Below are positions 48,707-60,334 of a stretch of DNA of 64,000 nt, one piece after another. Under the pieces are notes generated by a model. It was not told the origin of the DNA, did not search any database, and worked only from the letters and a program-made list of their open reading frames with translations. A program made the translations under genes and the position numbers. The stretch covers positions 1-64,000 of the forward strand of contig JAKVCM010000002.1 of assembly GCA_022448605.1 (NCBI GenBank). The letters are read 5' to 3'. Source of the stretch: Puniceicoccaceae bacterium (GTDB lineage Bacteria; Verrucomicrobiota; Verrucomicrobiia; Opitutales; Coraliomargaritaceae). Position 1 is the first letter of the stretch. Each line of letters begins with the position of its first letter.

Positions 48707-51019
48707 ATGAGTGTTCGCATACACCAACTTTCCAAAGACCTCGGAATGGAGAACAAGGAGCTGATCGAGCTCCTTAAGAGTCGCGGCTATGAGGTTAAGA
48801 GCGCTTCCAGCACAGTCGACAACATCTCCGCAGAGGCCCTTCGAGAGGAGTTTGCCGCGCAAGCGCCTCAGCCTGCCGAACCCGAACCCGAAGCGCCAAT
48901 CGCACCTAAGCTGCCCGAAGGCGCTTTCGTCAAATCCGCTGCGGACATCGATCGTGAGCATCAGAAAAAAGCTGTTGCCGAGGAAGCAGAAAAGGCGGTC
49001 AAGGCACCGAAGCAGGTCAGCCCTGCGACCCCTCCTTCATCTGCTATTTCGCCTAAGGCGCCTAATCCGATACCCACAGTCTCTACGCCAACTGCTGCAC
49101 CGACGCCTGCTGGACCGCCCAAGCCGCCCGCAGCCGCTCAAGCCGCTGATTTAGAGCAAGCATCCGCTGCCGAATCTATTGAAGGTGAGAGCCCCGAAGC
49201 ATCTATGGCTGAAGCCGGCAAGCTAAAGAAAATCCACGTTAAACCTCCCATAGTCGTTCGTGATTTTGCGGGCGAGATTGGGCTCAAGCCTTTCAAGCTC
49301 ATTTCCGAGCTAATGGAGATGGGTATTTTCGCATCGATGAACCAAACCATCGAGGAGAGCGTAGCAGTGCAAGTCGCAGGCCGGCATGGTTGCGAGTTAG
49401 AGATCCATCACCGTGGCGAGCAAAACGAAAAAGGTGGCTCTTCTAAGCCAAAGGTTGAAAAGCCTGACGACGACGACCCAAAGTTTCTTAAGCCGCGTCC
49501 CCCTGTCGTGTGCATCCTCGGACACGTCGACCACGGTAAGACCACTCTCCTCGATACCATCCGCAAAGCCAATGTGGTCAAAGGTGAAGCCGGCGGGATC
49601 ACTCAGCACATCGGTGCCTATCAGATTGATCACAAAGACCAAAAGATCTCCTTTATCGATACACCCGGCCACGCCGCTTTCTCGATGATGCGAGAGCGTG
49701 GAGCTAATGTAACTGACGTTTCGATCCTCGTGATCGCAGCCGACGACGCTTTCAAGCCACAGACTGAAGAAGCACTCAAATTTGCTAAAGAGGCCAACAA
49801 CGCCATCATCGTAGCGATTAATAAGATTGATGCGAAGGGGGCCAACATCGATCGCGTGAAGCAACAGATGCAGGAAAAAGGCATCGCGCCCGAAGACTGG
49901 GGTGGCGAGACGATCGCTGTCGAGGTTTCCGCGCTGAAGGGCACAAACATCGACAACTTACTCGACATGATCCTCCTTCAAGTCGAACTTCTTGAGCTCA
50001 AGGCTAACCCGACTTGTCCCGCCTCTGGCACCATCATTGAATCTCAGATTGAGATGGGGCGTGGTGCATCCGCTACCGCAATCGTTGAGCGCGGCACCCT
50101 TAAGAAAGGTGACGCATTGCTCTGCGGGGAGGTCTATTGCCGAGTCAAAACAATGACCGACGCTGATGGTAATCAGCTCAAAGATGCGCCACCTGCGACA
50201 CCAGTTAGAGTCACTGGGTGGTCAGACGTGCCCGCATCAGGCACCAAATTTTCTACCGAGAAAAACGAAAAATCAGCTAAACGCTGCGCCGAGGAGAACA
50301 TACAAGAACGCAAACTCCATGATGCAGCCAGCACTCAGCAGCAGAATATGGAAGGGGGTGCTGCTACCGTTGAAGACCTCTTCGCCGCGATCGAAAATCA
50401 GCAGAAGAAGTGCCTCCGCGTCATCGTCAAGTCCGATGTGCACGGTTCGACTGAAGCACTGGTTCAAGCGCTCAAAGCCATCGAGAGCGATAAGGTCGAA
50501 CTCGATGTGATTAGCAAGGGTGTTGGTCATATTACCAAAAACGACATCACTCTCGCCAGTGCGGGTGGCGCCATGGTTGTTGGGTTCAATGTCAAACTCG
50601 ATAACGGCGTGCAGAGCCTTGCCAAGCATCACGATATTCGCATCATCCAGCACGCGATCATATACGAACTCATCGACCAGGTCGAAGAGGCCATGGCTGA
50701 CATGCTCGACGCTGAATACACAGAGAAGAAGACTGGCGCAGCCGAAGTTCGCCAAGTATTCTCTGTTGGTAAGACACGCAAGGTCGCAGGTTGTATGGTA
50801 ACCGAAGGGCTTATTCAGCGCAACTGCATCGCGCGACTCATGCGGGGTGGTGAGCTCATCCACGAGAGCAAAATCGACACGCTTAAACGCTTCAAGGACG
50901 ACGTCAAGGAAGTCCGAGCTGGCTACGAATGCGGCGTTAACGTGGCAGGCTACGACGACTACCAAGAAGGCGATACGATCGAATGCTTTGCCGTTGAAGA
51001 ACAGCGCGCTTCCTTGTAA
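48707..51019 (+). CDS. infB: Translation initiation factor IF-2
   Basis: A 770-residue IF-2. It has an N-terminal IF2N-type domain ([23 protein letters not shown]), a Pro/Ala/Glu-rich linker (about residues 50-170) and a second IF2N-like domain ([21 protein letters not shown]). The G domain has GHVDHGKT at 272-279, DTPGHAAF and NKID. Domain II follows, then a helical linker and the C-terminal fMet-tRNA-binding beta domains. It places initiator tRNA on the 30S subunit. The length is compact for the family. It follows nusA by 55 bp in the operon. Confidence 0.95.
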   Translation: MSVRIHQLSKDLGMENKELIELLKSRGYEVKSASSTVDNISAEALREEFAAQAPQPAEPEPEAPIAPKLPEGAFVKSAADIDREHQKKAVAEEAEKAVKAPKQVSPATPPSSAISPKAPNPIPTVSTPTAAPTPAGPPKPPAAAQAADLEQASAAESIEGESPEASMAEAGKLKKIHVKPPIVVRDFAGEIGLKPFKLISELMEMGIFASMNQTIEESVAVQVAGRHGCELEIHHRGEQNEKGGSSKPKVEKPDDDDPKFLKPRPPVVCILGHVDHGKTTLLDTIRKANVVKGEAGGITQHIGAYQIDHKDQKISFIDTPGHAAFSMMRERGANVTDVSILVIAADDAFKPQTEEALKFAKEANNAIIVAINKIDAKGANIDRVKQQMQEKGIAPEDWGGETIAVEVSALKGTNIDNLLDMILLQVELLELKANPTCPASGTIIESQIEMGRGASATAIVERGTLKKGDALLCGEVYCRVKTMTDADGNQLKDAPPATPVRVTGWSDVPASGTKFSTEKNEKSAKRCAEENIQERKLHDAASTQQQNMEGGAATVEDLFAAIENQQKKCLRVIVKSDVHGSTEALVQALKAIESDKVELDVISKGVGHITKNDITLASAGGAMVVGFNVKLDNGVQSLAKHHDIRIIQHAIIYELIDQVEEAMADMLDAEYTEKKTGAAEVRQVFSVGKTRKVAGCMVTEGLIQRNCIARLMRGGELIHESKIDTLKRFKDDVKEVRAGYECGVNVAGYDDYQEGDTIECFAVEEQRASL

Positions 51020-51038
51020 TTCTCATGGCGAGTCCGCT

Positions 51039-51059
51039 CTAGTGCGCATGCAGCACTAG
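51039..51059. promoter_or_regulatory. 7-bp inverted repeat in the infB-rbfA gap
   Basis: CTAGTGC-GCATGCA-GCACTAG forms a perfect 7-bp stem with a 7-base loop that itself contains the palindrome GCATGC. No T-tract follows, so a terminator is weak at best; it could be an mRNA processing or stability hairpin. Confidence 0.35.
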
Positions 51060-51129
51060 TTGCTATTATTTGCATCCGCGAACAGAAACGCTACGAATTA
51101 AATACTTCTCGCCTTAGTTAATAGCTAAT

Positions 51130-51474
51130 ATGTCACAACGCATCACACGCATCAATGCTCTGCTTCAACGCGAGATCAGCGAACAAATGCGGCGGTATTA
51201 TCGCAGCGACACAGCAGCGATCACGATTAGCGATGTCTCTGTCTCAGCGGACTTACGCAATGCCAAGATTTATTACTCGGTGCTCGGCGACGATGCCGAG
51301 ATCGCAGCCAGTCAACAGCTTTTTCGTAGGATCGGGAAAGACATTCGCCGGCGGGTGAGCCGCGAGATAACGCTTAAATATTTCCCGGCTTTTTATTATG
51401 CCTATGATCCATCCCTAGAAAGAGGGGCGCAGATCAATGAAATCCTCGATCAACTCGACCAAGAATCAAAATGA
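51130..51474 (+). CDS. rbfA: 30S ribosome-binding factor RbfA
   Basis: A 114-residue KH-like protein. It has the N-terminal helix [39 protein letters not shown] and the C-terminal [22 protein letters not shown]. It binds 16S rRNA helix 1 during late 30S maturation and cold adaptation. The length is typical. It lies between infB (110-bp gap containing a hairpin) and the DHH phosphoesterase gene, whose ATG overlaps the rbfA stop by 4 bp. Confidence 0.92.
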   Translation: MSQRITRINALLQREISEQMRRYYRSDTAAITISDVSVSADLRNAKIYYSVLGDDAEIAASQQLFRRIGKDIRRRVSREITLKYFPAFYYAYDPSLERGAQINEILDQLDQESK

Positions 51475-52466
51475 CAGATAAAAAGTTCTATGCCGAAGAC
51501 AGCGCACGCTTCGCCGTCGCGATTGAAAAATTAAAAGGCCAAAAAGTCGCCGTGCTCGGTCACCAGCGTCCTGATGGAGACTGCATTGGCTCCACTGTTG
51601 CCGCTGTTCGTGTATTAATGAGCCTCGGCATTGAAGCCATTGGCCTAAATCGCGACGCCACGCCAGCGACCCTTGAAGTTTTTGTTGGTGAGACCCCGAT
51701 GGCGCTTGCTGCCGACTTTACCCCCGATGGTCACGTGGCTGTGTCTGTTGATTGCGCTGACTTCAAGCGCGTAGGCGATCGCCTTAATGAGCTCTTTCCT
51801 GAAGTCGCGCTGAACGTCGATCACCACATTTCTAATAAGCTTTACGGTAAGGAAAACCTAGTCATCGCGACTGCTTGTGCCACCGCAGAGATTCTAGCGG
51901 GCTTCTGCTTAGACAATGGCTACAAGGTTGACGCCGTCACTGCTCAGGCACTCTATGTAGGTATAGCGACCGACACGGGGCAATTCCGCTTCCCCTCAAC
52001 CACGCCCGATACCTTCGAGATCGCGCGTCGCCTTTGCGAGTGTGGTGCAAATCCCTCAGCCGCGGCGCATGAGCTCTACGAGCGTGAGAGTTTTGCCAAA
52101 ATTAAACTGTTACAGAACTTCCTTAATTCCCTTACCATGGAGTTTGAGGACCGCGTTTGCGTTGGCCTAATTGAAAACGGCGTTTACGGAGAAACTGGCG
52201 CTACGATTGATGATGCTGAAGGTCTGGTTGACTATGCTCGTGCCATTGATGGCGTCGAAGTAGGCGTGTTAATCGAAGATCGCGCTGGAGCTGTCAAAGG
52301 TAGCCTCCGCGCCAAAGACTCGAAATATCGTGTCGATCAAATTGCCAAAAAATTTGGCGGCGGAGGCCACGCTTGCGCGGCGGGTCTCAATGTCGAAAAC
52401 AGCTCGATCAAAGAATTTTATCCGCAACTCATGCAAGCTATCGGTGAACATTTGAAGAATTTATAA
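51471..52466 (+). CDS. nrnA: DHH-family phosphoesterase, NrnA-like (nanoRNase / PAP phosphatase)
   Basis: A 331-residue DHH/DHHA1 protein. Metal motifs are [21 protein letters not shown] and NVDHHISN (the DHH motif), and the C-terminal DHHA1 has [11 protein letters not shown]. NrnA degrades 2-5-nt RNA oligomers and dephosphorylates pAp. Its place in the nusA-infB-rbfA-nrnA-truB order matches many non-gamma bacteria. The ATG at 51471 overlaps the rbfA stop by 4 bp. Confidence 0.9.
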   Translation: MTDKKFYAEDSARFAVAIEKLKGQKVAVLGHQRPDGDCIGSTVAAVRVLMSLGIEAIGLNRDATPATLEVFVGETPMALAADFTPDGHVAVSVDCADFKRVGDRLNELFPEVALNVDHHISNKLYGKENLVIATACATAEILAGFCLDNGYKVDAVTAQALYVGIATDTGQFRFPSTTPDTFEIARRLCECGANPSAAAHELYERESFAKIKLLQNFLNSLTMEFEDRVCVGLIENGVYGETGATIDDAEGLVDYARAIDGVEVGVLIEDRAGAVKGSLRAKDSKYRVDQIAKKFGGGGHACAAGLNVENSSIKEFYPQLMQAIGEHLKNL

Positions 52467-52580
52467 TTCTATTTCAGCTTGGCTTGTGCTCGCGCGATGC
52501 TCTCAAGTCGGGCGAGTGTAATTCTTTACTACAGCAGTATCCCCCAAGGCCAAGCACTGCAATTAACAAACAATTTTATT

Positions 52581-53309
52581 ATGTCTCAACCAATCAGCGA
52601 CGCTCCGGAAGGCATCCTTCTTGTCGACAAGCCGCAAGGCATTACTTCGCACGATGTCGTGTCGAAAATCCGCCGTGTTTACCACATGAAAAAGGTAGGA
52701 CATGCAGGGACGCTTGATCCGATGGCCACCGGCTTGTTACTTATTCTGATTGGTAAGGCGACCAAGGCTTCGCAATATCTGATGAGTCTCGGTAAAGAGT
52801 ACACTGGAACCGTCAGGCTAGGCGTGAGCACCGACTCGCAGGACGCTGAGGGCGAGATCACTAAAGTGCGGCCTATACCTGAGCTGACTGAAGAACAAGT
52901 AAAAGCCGAGATGAAGACCTTCATGGGCGATCAATATCAGACGCCACCCATGTTTTCGGCTAAGAAGATTAATGGCCAAAAGCTCTACAAGTTAGCCCGT
53001 CAAGGAAAGGTCGTCGAGCGCGAGCCACGCGTCATTCATATTAGCCGTTTTGATCTAACTAAGTATACACTACCCGAACTCTCCTTTCTCGTGGGCACGA
53101 GTAAGGGCGCCTATGTGCGCACAATTGCGCACGACCTCGGTGAAAAATTCGGTTGTGGCGGTCATTTGAATGAGCTACGCCGAACAGCTATTGGGCAGTT
53201 TCGCATCGATAATGCCGCAAAGATTGAAGAGCTGGAAGTGATGTCGCCGTCCACTCTGCGTAAACAACTGATTCCCGTGATTCAAGCCGTGCCCACTCAT
53301 GCGCTTTAG
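52581..53309 (+). CDS. truB: tRNA pseudouridine(55) synthase TruB
   Basis: A 242-residue TruB from ATG 52581. The N-terminal [17 protein letters not shown] is followed by the catalytic [13 protein letters not shown] (Asp46), [20 protein letters not shown] and [21 protein letters not shown]. It makes psi55 in the tRNA T-loop. The PUA domain seen in many TruB is absent or minimal at this length, as in short forms. An upstream in-frame start at 52479 would add 34 atypical residues. ribF follows, with an 11-bp overlap if its first in-frame ATG is used. Confidence 0.93.
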   Translation: MSQPISDAPEGILLVDKPQGITSHDVVSKIRRVYHMKKVGHAGTLDPMATGLLLILIGKATKASQYLMSLGKEYTGTVRLGVSTDSQDAEGEITKVRPIPELTEEQVKAEMKTFMGDQYQTPPMFSAKKINGQKLYKLARQGKVVEREPRVIHISRFDLTKYTLPELSFLVGTSKGAYVRTIAHDLGEKFGCGGHLNELRRTAIGQFRIDNAAKIEELEVMSPSTLRKQLIPVIQAVPTHAL

Positions 53310-53337
53310 AGCGCGGAACTCAATACCAAGTAAGCCC

Positions 53338-54330
53338 ATGAACTTTCCAGCCGCCGTTGATAACTTTGAAGCACTTTCCGGGTTAATGGGAGAACTGCAT
53401 CTGGCTATCGGTGTCTTCGATGGTGTGCATCTTGGACATAAGACCGTGATTGAATCGGCCGTGTTTTCTGCGCGCCGCTTAGGCGCTATAGTAACTCGAA
53501 AAAAAGTAACCCATCCCGGTTCAGCCCGACGTGGTATTGCAGGAGTGTTAACTTTTGATCCGCACCCGAGTCGTCTCTTTCGTCCCGAAGATCCGACACG
53601 GCTCATCATGCCGATTGAGACGAAGACCGCGATGCTTCAGGATCTCGGGGTCGACTGCGTGATTCGTAAACACTTTGACCATGCCTTTGCCTCGATTCCT
53701 GCCGAGGAGTTCCTTAGCTATTTGAAGGGCGCTTTGCCCGCCCTTAAGTCAATCTATGTTGGCGAAAACTTCCGCTTTGGCCAAAAGCGCGCGGGAGACG
53801 TGGCAACTTTGGTTGAATCCGGGTGCGCTTTGAACCTTGGCGTGTTCAGCGCTGAACGTATTAAACATAACGGCGAACCGATCAGCAGTACACGTATTCG
53901 TAAAGAACTCGAAGCGGGCAAGATCGAGGCCGTTAACAGTTTACTCGGCTACAATTATATCGCAAGAGGTAAAGTCGTGGGTGGCGCGAGGTTAGGACGC
54001 ACAATTGGCTTTCCTACACTAAATCTCCAATGGCAGCCAGAGTGCCTGCCGCGTTACGGAGTTTATCTAGTAAGCTTCCGTGAAACTGGATCAGAGGTTT
54101 GGCAAGTGGGGGTGGCCAACTACGGCGTAAAGCCGACTGTGGCTAAGGCGGATCAAGTGCCCACACTCGAAGTCCATGCCTTAGATACGACAGAGTTAAG
54201 TATGAGCGATACGATTGAGGTCGAGTGGTTAAAGTTCATCCGCCCCGAGCAAAAATTTGCTTCGGCGGAGGAGCTGAAAGCCCAGATTGCTAAAGATTGC
54301 GTGACGGCGAAAGAGTTGGCTGAGTCATGA
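53338..54330 (+). CDS. ribF: Bifunctional riboflavin kinase / FAD synthetase RibF
   Basis: A 330-residue enzyme from ATG 53338 (an earlier ATG at 53299 overlaps truB). The adenylyltransferase domain has [33 protein letters not shown] and [10 protein letters not shown]. The riboflavin kinase domain has [16 protein letters not shown] and the late YGVKPTV. It converts riboflavin to FMN and FAD. A short Arg/Lys-rich insert ([18 protein letters not shown]) sits before LTFDPHP and is not usual. The truB-ribF adjacency is common in bacteria. Confidence 0.93.
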   Translation: MNFPAAVDNFEALSGLMGELHLAIGVFDGVHLGHKTVIESAVFSARRLGAIVTRKKVTHPGSARRGIAGVLTFDPHPSRLFRPEDPTRLIMPIETKTAMLQDLGVDCVIRKHFDHAFASIPAEEFLSYLKGALPALKSIYVGENFRFGQKRAGDVATLVESGCALNLGVFSAERIKHNGEPISSTRIRKELEAGKIEAVNSLLGYNYIARGKVVGGARLGRTIGFPTLNLQWQPECLPRYGVYLVSFRETGSEVWQVGVANYGVKPTVAKADQVPTLEVHALDTTELSMSDTIEVEWLKFIRPEQKFASAEELKAQIAKDCVTAKELAES

Positions 54331-54443
54331 CCCTATCATGCATGGCGCGCCCGTTTTTTTAAGCGCTCCGAGCAATGTTATCACGTAGCTAAATCTTCCA
54401 ATTCAACAAAGGCATCCCGTAAGCTAATACATTACAAACGATT

Positions 54444-55373
54444 ATGCCCGAACGCATCATAGAATTTTCAGTGCCACTAGGCGCTAAAGCAGGGCGCGCA
54501 GACAAGGTCTTCGCGGCCGAGTTTGATGATGTCAGCCGTGCTCGCTTACAGCGCGCCTTTGATGCGGGGCAAGTCACCTTTGACGGTAAGACCATCGATA
54601 AACGCTTTAAGGTAAGCCAATCAGGACTGCTCCGCGCCGTACTCGAAGAACCGACCTTTGATACTGCGCCAATCGCCGTCGATTTGCCGCTCGACGTGAT
54701 CTATGAAGACGAGTCGATCTTAGTTGTGAATAAAGCAGCAGGGATGATTACGCATCCGGGTAACGGAACGGGTGAAAACACGCTTGTCCATGCGGTGCTT
54801 CATCATTGTGGCGAAAATCTCAGTACGGTTGGTGCGCCGGATCGACCTGGGATTGTTCATCGCTTGGATAAAGAAACCAGTGGGCTAATCATCGTCGCGA
54901 AAAACGACACAGCACATCACAAGTTGGCCGCTGCCTTTAGCGAACGAAAGACCTACAAGCGCTATACTGCCCTAGTCTTCGGCAGTCCAAAAGTCAGCCG
55001 CGGTACAATTAAAGAAGCGATCGGCCGTCATCCCCGGGTGCGCACCCGAATGGCAGTCGTGCACAGTGGCAAGCCTGCCCATACCGACTGGAAGGTAGAA
55101 GCGCGTTACGGCCAGAAGGCTACGCGCATGAGTTGCATTATACACACCGGGCGCACTCACCAGATACGTGTCCACATGAGCGAAATCCAGTTTCCTCTAC
55201 TCGGTGACTCGACCTATGGCTTCAAGCCTGGGCAGTTAAAAGACATTGAAGTACCCCGCGTGATGCTGCACTCCACAGAGTTGCAAATCCAACACCCTAA
55301 TCGCGACGAGCGGATGACTTTCGAGGCTCCGCTTCCAAGAGATTTCGAGGATTTGATAGCGCTGCTTGCTTAG
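54444..55373 (+). CDS. RluA-family rRNA/tRNA pseudouridine synthase (RluD-like)
   Basis: A 309-residue synthase. The N-terminal S4 domain ([19 protein letters not shown]) precedes a catalytic core with Asp142 in the motif [10 protein letters not shown], then [12 protein letters not shown] before it and [11 protein letters not shown] after it. The family comprises RluA, RluC and RluD; RluD, acting on 23S helix 69, is the best length match, but exact sites cannot be read. It is separated from ribF by 113 bp on the same strand and may start a new transcript. Confidence 0.88.
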   Translation: MPERIIEFSVPLGAKAGRADKVFAAEFDDVSRARLQRAFDAGQVTFDGKTIDKRFKVSQSGLLRAVLEEPTFDTAPIAVDLPLDVIYEDESILVVNKAAGMITHPGNGTGENTLVHAVLHHCGENLSTVGAPDRPGIVHRLDKETSGLIIVAKNDTAHHKLAAAFSERKTYKRYTALVFGSPKVSRGTIKEAIGRHPRVRTRMAVVHSGKPAHTDWKVEARYGQKATRMSCIIHTGRTHQIRVHMSEIQFPLLGDSTYGFKPGQLKDIEVPRVMLHSTELQIQHPNRDERMTFEAPLPRDFEDLIALLA

Positions 55374-55559
55374 GTGCGATGAACATGCCTTGGCATCAGC
55401 CAATTGCTCGCGCGCTAAGGCTAGAGTCTACAGCGCATGCGTCCTAGTAGAGACAAAGGGTTGTCAAACGAAGATCGGGTATCCAGTTTTATTTCATTTG
55501 TCGCATTTTAAATAGTTAACTCACTGAAATTTGTTTAATCATACACGTTCCACACCATT

Positions 55560-56558
55560 ATGAATTGTTGCATCTTAGGAGCCGGTGCTTGGGGCACTGC
55601 AATGGCTCTCCACCTCGACCGCTGCGGCCATACGGTAACTCTGGTTCCGCGCCGTATGGAGCACGCGCTCGAGATTGCCTCGTCGCGTGAAAATTGTGAC
55701 TACTTGCCGGGTTACAAACTACCCCATACTATTCAAATTGGCTGTGAGGTGGGTCCCGTTCTTATGGAGGCCGAGGTGGTCTTCCTTGCTTGTCCGTCAA
55801 AGGCGATGCGCTCTCTCTGCGAGTCGATCAAGCCATACCTTGAGTGTGCTTGGCAGTTAAAACTTTGTTTGATTATGTGCAAAGGCCTCGAATTAGAGAC
55901 TTTTAAAACACCCGCTGAGATAGCGCAAGAAGCCTTGTCCGGCATCGCATGTGGCGTATTGTCGGGTCCTACTTTTGCGGGCGAAGTCGCCGAGGGTAAG
56001 CCGACAGCCGTCGTGCTCGCCTTCGGAAGCGATTGCGAAGACCCCGTGCGGTATCAAAGCGCCTTTAGCAATTCGGGGCTACGTGCCTACCTTTCTGATG
56101 ATCTGCGTGGCACGGAGCTAGGTGGAACATTAAAGAACATTTACGCCATCGGCTCGGGTCTTTGCGATGGATTGAAATTGGGAGATAATGCAAAAGCAGC
56201 TTTGCTTACGCGAAGCCTGAATGAAATGGTGAGGCTCGGAGTGAAGCTGGGTGGGCAAAAAGAAACGTACTCTGGCCTCAGTGGGTTTGGTGATTTGGTG
56301 GCGACTTGTTCTGGCAAGTGGAGTCGCAATCGGACCTTTGGACAAAGGATAGGCGAGGGTGAAACGCCGACTGCGATTGTCGAAAGTCAGAAGTCGGTGG
56401 TCGAGGGCTATCCTGCGACGAAATGTCTCCAACAAATTTGCGCGGAGAAAAAAGTGGACGCGCCGATACTTGGCACCATTTATGCCATACTCTACAGTGG
56501 TCTGGATCCCTTGGCTGCGATGCAGCAATTAATGACCCGCGACTTGAAAGCAGAATAG
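55560..56558 (+). CDS. gpsA: Glycerol-3-phosphate dehydrogenase [NAD(P)+], GpsA
   Basis: A 332-residue GpsA. The N-terminal dinucleotide motif [16 protein letters not shown] in the cofactor pocket, [21 protein letters not shown] and the catalytic Lys in [18 protein letters not shown] are present, then [10 protein letters not shown]. It supplies sn-glycerol-3-phosphate for phospholipid synthesis. The length is normal. It precedes the SET-domain gene by 21 bp and may be cotranscribed. The 186-bp upstream gap holds no recognised RNA or promoter. Confidence 0.94.
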   Translation: MNCCILGAGAWGTAMALHLDRCGHTVTLVPRRMEHALEIASSRENCDYLPGYKLPHTIQIGCEVGPVLMEAEVVFLACPSKAMRSLCESIKPYLECAWQLKLCLIMCKGLELETFKTPAEIAQEALSGIACGVLSGPTFAGEVAEGKPTAVVLAFGSDCEDPVRYQSAFSNSGLRAYLSDDLRGTELGGTLKNIYAIGSGLCDGLKLGDNAKAALLTRSLNEMVRLGVKLGGQKETYSGLSGFGDLVATCSGKWSRNRTFGQRIGEGETPTAIVESQKSVVEGYPATKCLQQICAEKKVDAPILGTIYAILYSGLDPLAAMQQLMTRDLKAE

Positions 56559-56579
56559 ATATTCCCTAATCAATGACTC

Positions 56580-57113
56580 ATGCCAAAATCACTTTGCAAA
56601 GTAAAAACCTCTGAGATCCATGGGCGCGGATTATACGCCACAGTGGACATCGATGAGGAGACTCACATCATCCAATACGTCGGTGAAAAAATAAAGAAGA
56701 AGGAATCGAAGAAGCGTGCTCTCGCATGGGAGGAGGAAGCTCGCAAAACAGGTGAAGGACTCGTTTACATCTTCGAGCTCGACGACAAATATGACATCGA
56801 CGGGCGCCTCGGCGATAATCCTGCCCGCTACATGAACCACTCTTGCGATGGAAATTGCGAAGCGATCAATTTCGATGGCGAAATCTGGATCGTAGCAATT
56901 CAAGACATCAAAAAAGGCGATGAGCTCGTCTACGATTACGGCTACGACATGGAGCATTTCCTTGACCACCCTTGCAAGTGTGGCTCCCGTAATTGTATTG
57001 GCTACATCGTACGCGAAGATCAGCGCTCTAAGGTGAAGAAGCTACTCAAGGGTAGAAAAAAAAAGCGCGGCAAAAAGAACAAGAAATGGTCAGCAGATCA
57101 ATCTACTAGCTGA
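56580..57113 (+). CDS. SET-domain protein (lysine methyltransferase-like)
   Basis: A 177-residue protein with a compact SET domain: [13 protein letters not shown] at the start, [13 protein letters not shown], the knot motif [11 protein letters not shown] (NHSC at 86-89) and [11 protein letters not shown] (118-123). A post-SET-like Cys cluster [10 protein letters not shown] follows, likely binding zinc with Cys89. A strongly basic tail (about residues 150-170, Lys/Arg-rich) suggests nucleic-acid or acidic-protein contact. Bacterial SET proteins can methylate histone-like or ribosomal proteins; the target here is unknown. It follows gpsA by 21 bp. A eukaryotic-like domain in a bacterium often points to old transfer or shared ancestry within PVC bacteria. 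Confidence 0.85.
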   Translation: MPKSLCKVKTSEIHGRGLYATVDIDEETHIIQYVGEKIKKKESKKRALAWEEEARKTGEGLVYIFELDDKYDIDGRLGDNPARYMNHSCDGNCEAINFDGEIWIVAIQDIKKGDELVYDYGYDMEHFLDHPCKCGSRNCIGYIVREDQRSKVKKLLKGRKKKRGKKNKKWSADQSTS

Positions 57114-57186
57114 GAAAGCTTAACAAGCAAAACGTGCTAACCTGAACAACTTATGCCTAATTGCCGAAGGCTGGCGTGGGGTTTTC

Positions 57187-58890
57187 TTAGCAAGATGATA
57201 CGGGTAGCCTAGCTTTGCTAGTTCTACCAACACCAGGGTTAAAGGTATTGGTGGGGTCCAGTTGATGGTAAAAAGATTTTAGATGCGGCTCAGCGTCATA
57301 CAGGTGGCCAACGTTGTGCTCAGCAGGATATTTAGCTCCTTTTTTATCAAGGCATTCAAGAAGCTTGGCCTTCATCTCGTGTAGATCGGTGCCTTTTTTA
57401 AAGATGTAGTCGCGATGAAACACGTGGCACATAAAGTGACCATAATCAAGTGACAGATCGAGCTGCGCTTCGATTTCGGGCGGAATGGATTCTATCCAGT
57501 TGGGGTCGTTGCCTAGTAGTGCTATGTCTAAGGCTAATACTTCCTCGGTGTTTTTTTGATGCAAGGTTTGATAACGTATGGCAGCGCCAGCCGCGGCGAA
57601 GCGGTGGAGCAGCGCGGCTTCTTGCTCTTGGGGCGTGCACTCAAAGAAGTCGCCCTCGCCGCACAGCTTCCATTCTTGGCCGAGGTACTTACGTGCTTCT
57701 TCGATGCCGTCGTCGGACATACTGAGCATCAAGTAGTAATTGAAACGGTCGCGATATTCCAGGAGGCGCGGGGGTAGGTGTTGCGGGAAGAGACGGCTGA
57801 CATGGTAGAGTAAGAGGTCGGGCAGAAACCTAGGCAAGAACTGGAGTTTGTTGAGACGATGCTCTATAGCTGACTTAAGCGCGTAGGCTTTAGGCAGGCG
57901 GCGTGTGCCGATATGTTTGATCGATAGAAAGACGTCTTTTCCGTAGCGCTCAGTTACGTTGAAAATGTCTCGGTTCATGTACTCGCACATCTCGGGCAGT
58001 TCTTTGAATTTGGTCAAAATTTGCTGGCGGAGCTCGGTGAGGTCATCGGGCTGATCCGTGCCAATGAAGAAGACCTGCTCCTTTTTAGGGAGCGGGTAGG
58101 TGTCGACTCTCACAGCAAAGGCGGCGACTTTCCCCGCGCTACCGCTGAGTTCAAAAAGTCTCCTCGGATCGGCGTTGTAGCGGTTGGGCAGGCCGCCTTC
58201 GAGATCGCGAATACGTTTGGCGTATTCTCTGTCCGAGGCTGGTGTGTGTTGCGCTTCTAAGTCGTCGCTATCAATCTGGCCACTTTCGAGACGCTCAAAG
58301 ATTTGCTCAGGAGTCTTTCCTAGGTTTCGGATGCCGAGGTGGTCGACGAGCTGGAGCTTTCCAGTGGCATCGACTTGTGCGAAGAGTGATAGCTCGGTGT
58401 AGGATGAGCCGCGTTTGCAGAGTGCGCCTCCTGCGTTGTTCGCAATACCACCCACGATAGTCGCACCAATGCTTGTAGAACCAATTACGGAGTGGGGCAT
58501 ACGGCCGAGGGGTCGCAGGAGGTTTTCCAACTGGTGAAGACTCGCTCCTGGTAAGGCCAACACTTGTTTGCCACCATCAAGAAGAATGAGCTTAGTCAAT
58601 TGCCTTGTGTTGATAATAATTACGGGGCGCGCATAGTCGTGTCCGCTAGGGCACGAGCCCTCGGTCAGCCCAGTCTTGGCGCCCTGCATGATGATCGCGC
58701 AGCCCCCATTGACACAATGTTGCAAGATGTGCCACTGCTGGAGTAGCGTCTCTGGAAAGACTACCGCAAGCGCACTGCCGATTCCCGATCGAAAGCCTGA
58801 GCGGTAGTATGCAGTTTTTTTTATGCCTGTGAGAACGTTCTTCGCCCCAACTGTTGCCCGCAATTTTTCGAGTAGATCGGGGTAGGGCAT
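57187..58890 (-). CDS. dld: Quinone-dependent D-lactate dehydrogenase, Dld-type
   Basis: A 567-residue FAD-binding oxidoreductase of the E. coli Dld type. PCMH FAD-binding blocks are visible: GCAIIMQGAKTGLTEGS, GASLHQLENLL and STSIGATIVGGIANNAGGALCKRG. The C-terminal lactate-dehydrogenase cap has FNYYLMLSMSDDG and HFMCHVFHRDYIFKKG, and the late PAEHNVGHLY and DPTNTFNPGVGRTSK are family hallmarks. It oxidises D-lactate at the membrane surface and passes electrons to quinone, plausibly the menaquinone made by the men genes. It lies 20 bp downstream of purM on the same strand. The length matches Dld (571). Confidence 0.92.
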   Translation of the reverse strand: MPYPDLLEKLRATVGAKNVLTGIKKTAYYRSGFRSGIGSALAVVFPETLLQQWHILQHCVNGGCAIIMQGAKTGLTEGSCPSGHDYARPVIIINTRQLTKLILLDGGKQVLALPGASLHQLENLLRPLGRMPHSVIGSTSIGATIVGGIANNAGGALCKRGSSYTELSLFAQVDATGKLQLVDHLGIRNLGKTPEQIFERLESGQIDSDDLEAQHTPASDREYAKRIRDLEGGLPNRYNADPRRLFELSGSAGKVAAFAVRVDTYPLPKKEQVFFIGTDQPDDLTELRQQILTKFKELPEMCEYMNRDIFNVTERYGKDVFLSIKHIGTRRLPKAYALKSAIEHRLNKLQFLPRFLPDLLLYHVSRLFPQHLPPRLLEYRDRFNYYLMLSMSDDGIEEARKYLGQEWKLCGEGDFFECTPQEQEAALLHRFAAAGAAIRYQTLHQKNTEEVLALDIALLGNDPNWIESIPPEIEAQLDLSLDYGHFMCHVFHRDYIFKKGTDLHEMKAKLLECLDKKGAKYPAEHNVGHLYDAEPHLKSFYHQLDPTNTFNPGVGRTSKARLPVSSC

Positions 58891-58910
58891 AGTCGAAATG
58901 TTGAGCGTGC

Positions 58911-60107
58911 TTAACGTTCTAACTCGTAAGTTAGCGTTTTGTCCGCGTGCTTGATGGTGACGTGGTTCTGGCCGTCTGAGCGTTCAGTGACTTCAGTGCG
59001 GCCAATAATTTGTGCGGGTATGCCAAAAGATTCACTTTGGGCTATGATGGCTTCGGTAGCTTTGGGTTCGCAGTAGATCTCCATTCGGTGCCCCATATTA
59101 TAGACGCGGAACATTTCCTCGTCGCTTGTATTGCTAGCTTTTTGGATCGCCTTAAAGATCGGAGGTATCGGTAGGAAGTTGTCTTTAATGTGGTGCACGC
59201 CCGTGCCGGAGCGGATGCACTTCGTCTGGCCACCACCAGAGCAGTGAACCATACCGTGGATGCCGTCGCGATTTTCAGTGAGCAGCTTCTTGATGATGGG
59301 AGCGTAGGTACGGGTCGGACTAAGTAAAGCGTCGCCGACTGACATACTGGACTCAGGCAGTGGGTCGGTCATCTTGTAAGGGCCGCAATAGAGGTATTGT
59401 TTGTCGGTGCTAAGGTCGACGGTTTCGGGATATTTTTCTAAGTAGTAATCGCAGAGCAAATCGTGGCGCGCGCTAGTTAGGCCGTTACTACCAATGCCTG
59501 AATTTTCGAATGTTTCGTAATTGGCTTGGCCGGACGAAGCGAGGCCGACAATGGCTAGGCCAGGTTTAATCTTGGCATTATCAATCACGTCGGCGCGATC
59601 CATGACGACGACCGCGCAGGAATCGACGGTCACGGTGCTGGTTAAGTCCCCAACGTCGGCAGTTTCGCCGCCACCGCTGTGGACGCCAACTCCGTATTCA
59701 CGAAGAACGCTAAGGAAGTCCTCGGTGCCGGAGATGAGTTGGCCCAGCGCTTCGCCAGGAATGGCTCGGGCGTTGCGGTTAATTGTGCTGGAAATAAGGA
59801 TACCGTCAATCGCGCCGACGCAGAGCAGGTCGTCGATGTTCATTACGAGGCTGTCTTGCGCAGTCTTACGGAAGCCCGCGGGGTCTCCAGTCTCACGATA
59901 GTGCAAGTAGGCAAGGGCGCTCTTGGTGCCAGAGCCGTCGGAGTGGATAATATTACACTTATCCGTTCTGCCGGTAAGATTGTCTGCGCCGATCTTACAA
60001 AACGCTCCAGGAAATACACCACGGTCAAGATTGTCCACGACGGCGTGTACTTCGGACTTAGAGGAAGAGACGCCGCGTTGGGCGTAGCGATCGGATGGGT
60101 TACTCAT
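58911..60107 (-). CDS. purM: Phosphoribosylformylglycinamidine cyclo-ligase (AIR synthase), long form
   Basis: A 398-residue PurM-like protein, longer than the common 340-350 aa type. Features are [105 protein letters not shown] and [16 protein letters not shown]. The long-form pattern is one I associate with Bacteroidota and Chlamydiota. It makes AIR from FGAM in purine synthesis. Together with guaB and purA it is one of three purine enzymes in the window with divergent or unusual form. A 227-bp gap without recognised features separates it from plsC. Confidence 0.9.
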   Translation of the reverse strand: MSNPSDRYAQRGVSSSKSEVHAVVDNLDRGVFPGAFCKIGADNLTGRTDKCNIIHSDGSGTKSALAYLHYRETGDPAGFRKTAQDSLVMNIDDLLCVGAIDGILISSTINRNARAIPGEALGQLISGTEDFLSVLREYGVGVHSGGGETADVGDLTSTVTVDSCAVVVMDRADVIDNAKIKPGLAIVGLASSGQANYETFENSGIGSNGLTSARHDLLCDYYLEKYPETVDLSTDKQYLYCGPYKMTDPLPESSMSVGDALLSPTRTYAPIIKKLLTENRDGIHGMVHCSGGGQTKCIRSGTGVHHIKDNFLPIPPIFKAIQKASNTSDEEMFRVYNMGHRMEIYCEPKATEAIIAQSESFGIPAQIIGRTEVTERSDGQNHVTIKHADKTLTYELER

Positions 60108-60334
60108 AGAAAATGGGAATCTTTGGCGCTGTTATTTAAAACCGTTAATTTACCTAAGAGGGCCTTAATTTTTTATGACTGGGGGATGTATGTATGGAGT
60201 CGCTTGATTATGTTGGGGTCATCATAGTTTCCGGGTGACTATGTGCCACTGTAAACTTGCTTCTTTGAAATTATGAATGATTTCCTTGTAATGGTAAGTT
60301 GAATTTTTGATGTCAATTTATTGCATTTAGACGG

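Noticed and set aside
50273-50965. A 230-codon open frame antisense to infB
   Set aside because: Shadow of the IF-2 C-terminal region; Val/Phe-rich translation typical of antisense to GC-rich third positions.
54344-54360. GGCGCGCC followed by seven T after ribF, terminator-like
   Set aside because: The palindrome is continuous, leaving no room for a loop, so the stem would be only 2-3 bp. I do not call a terminator.
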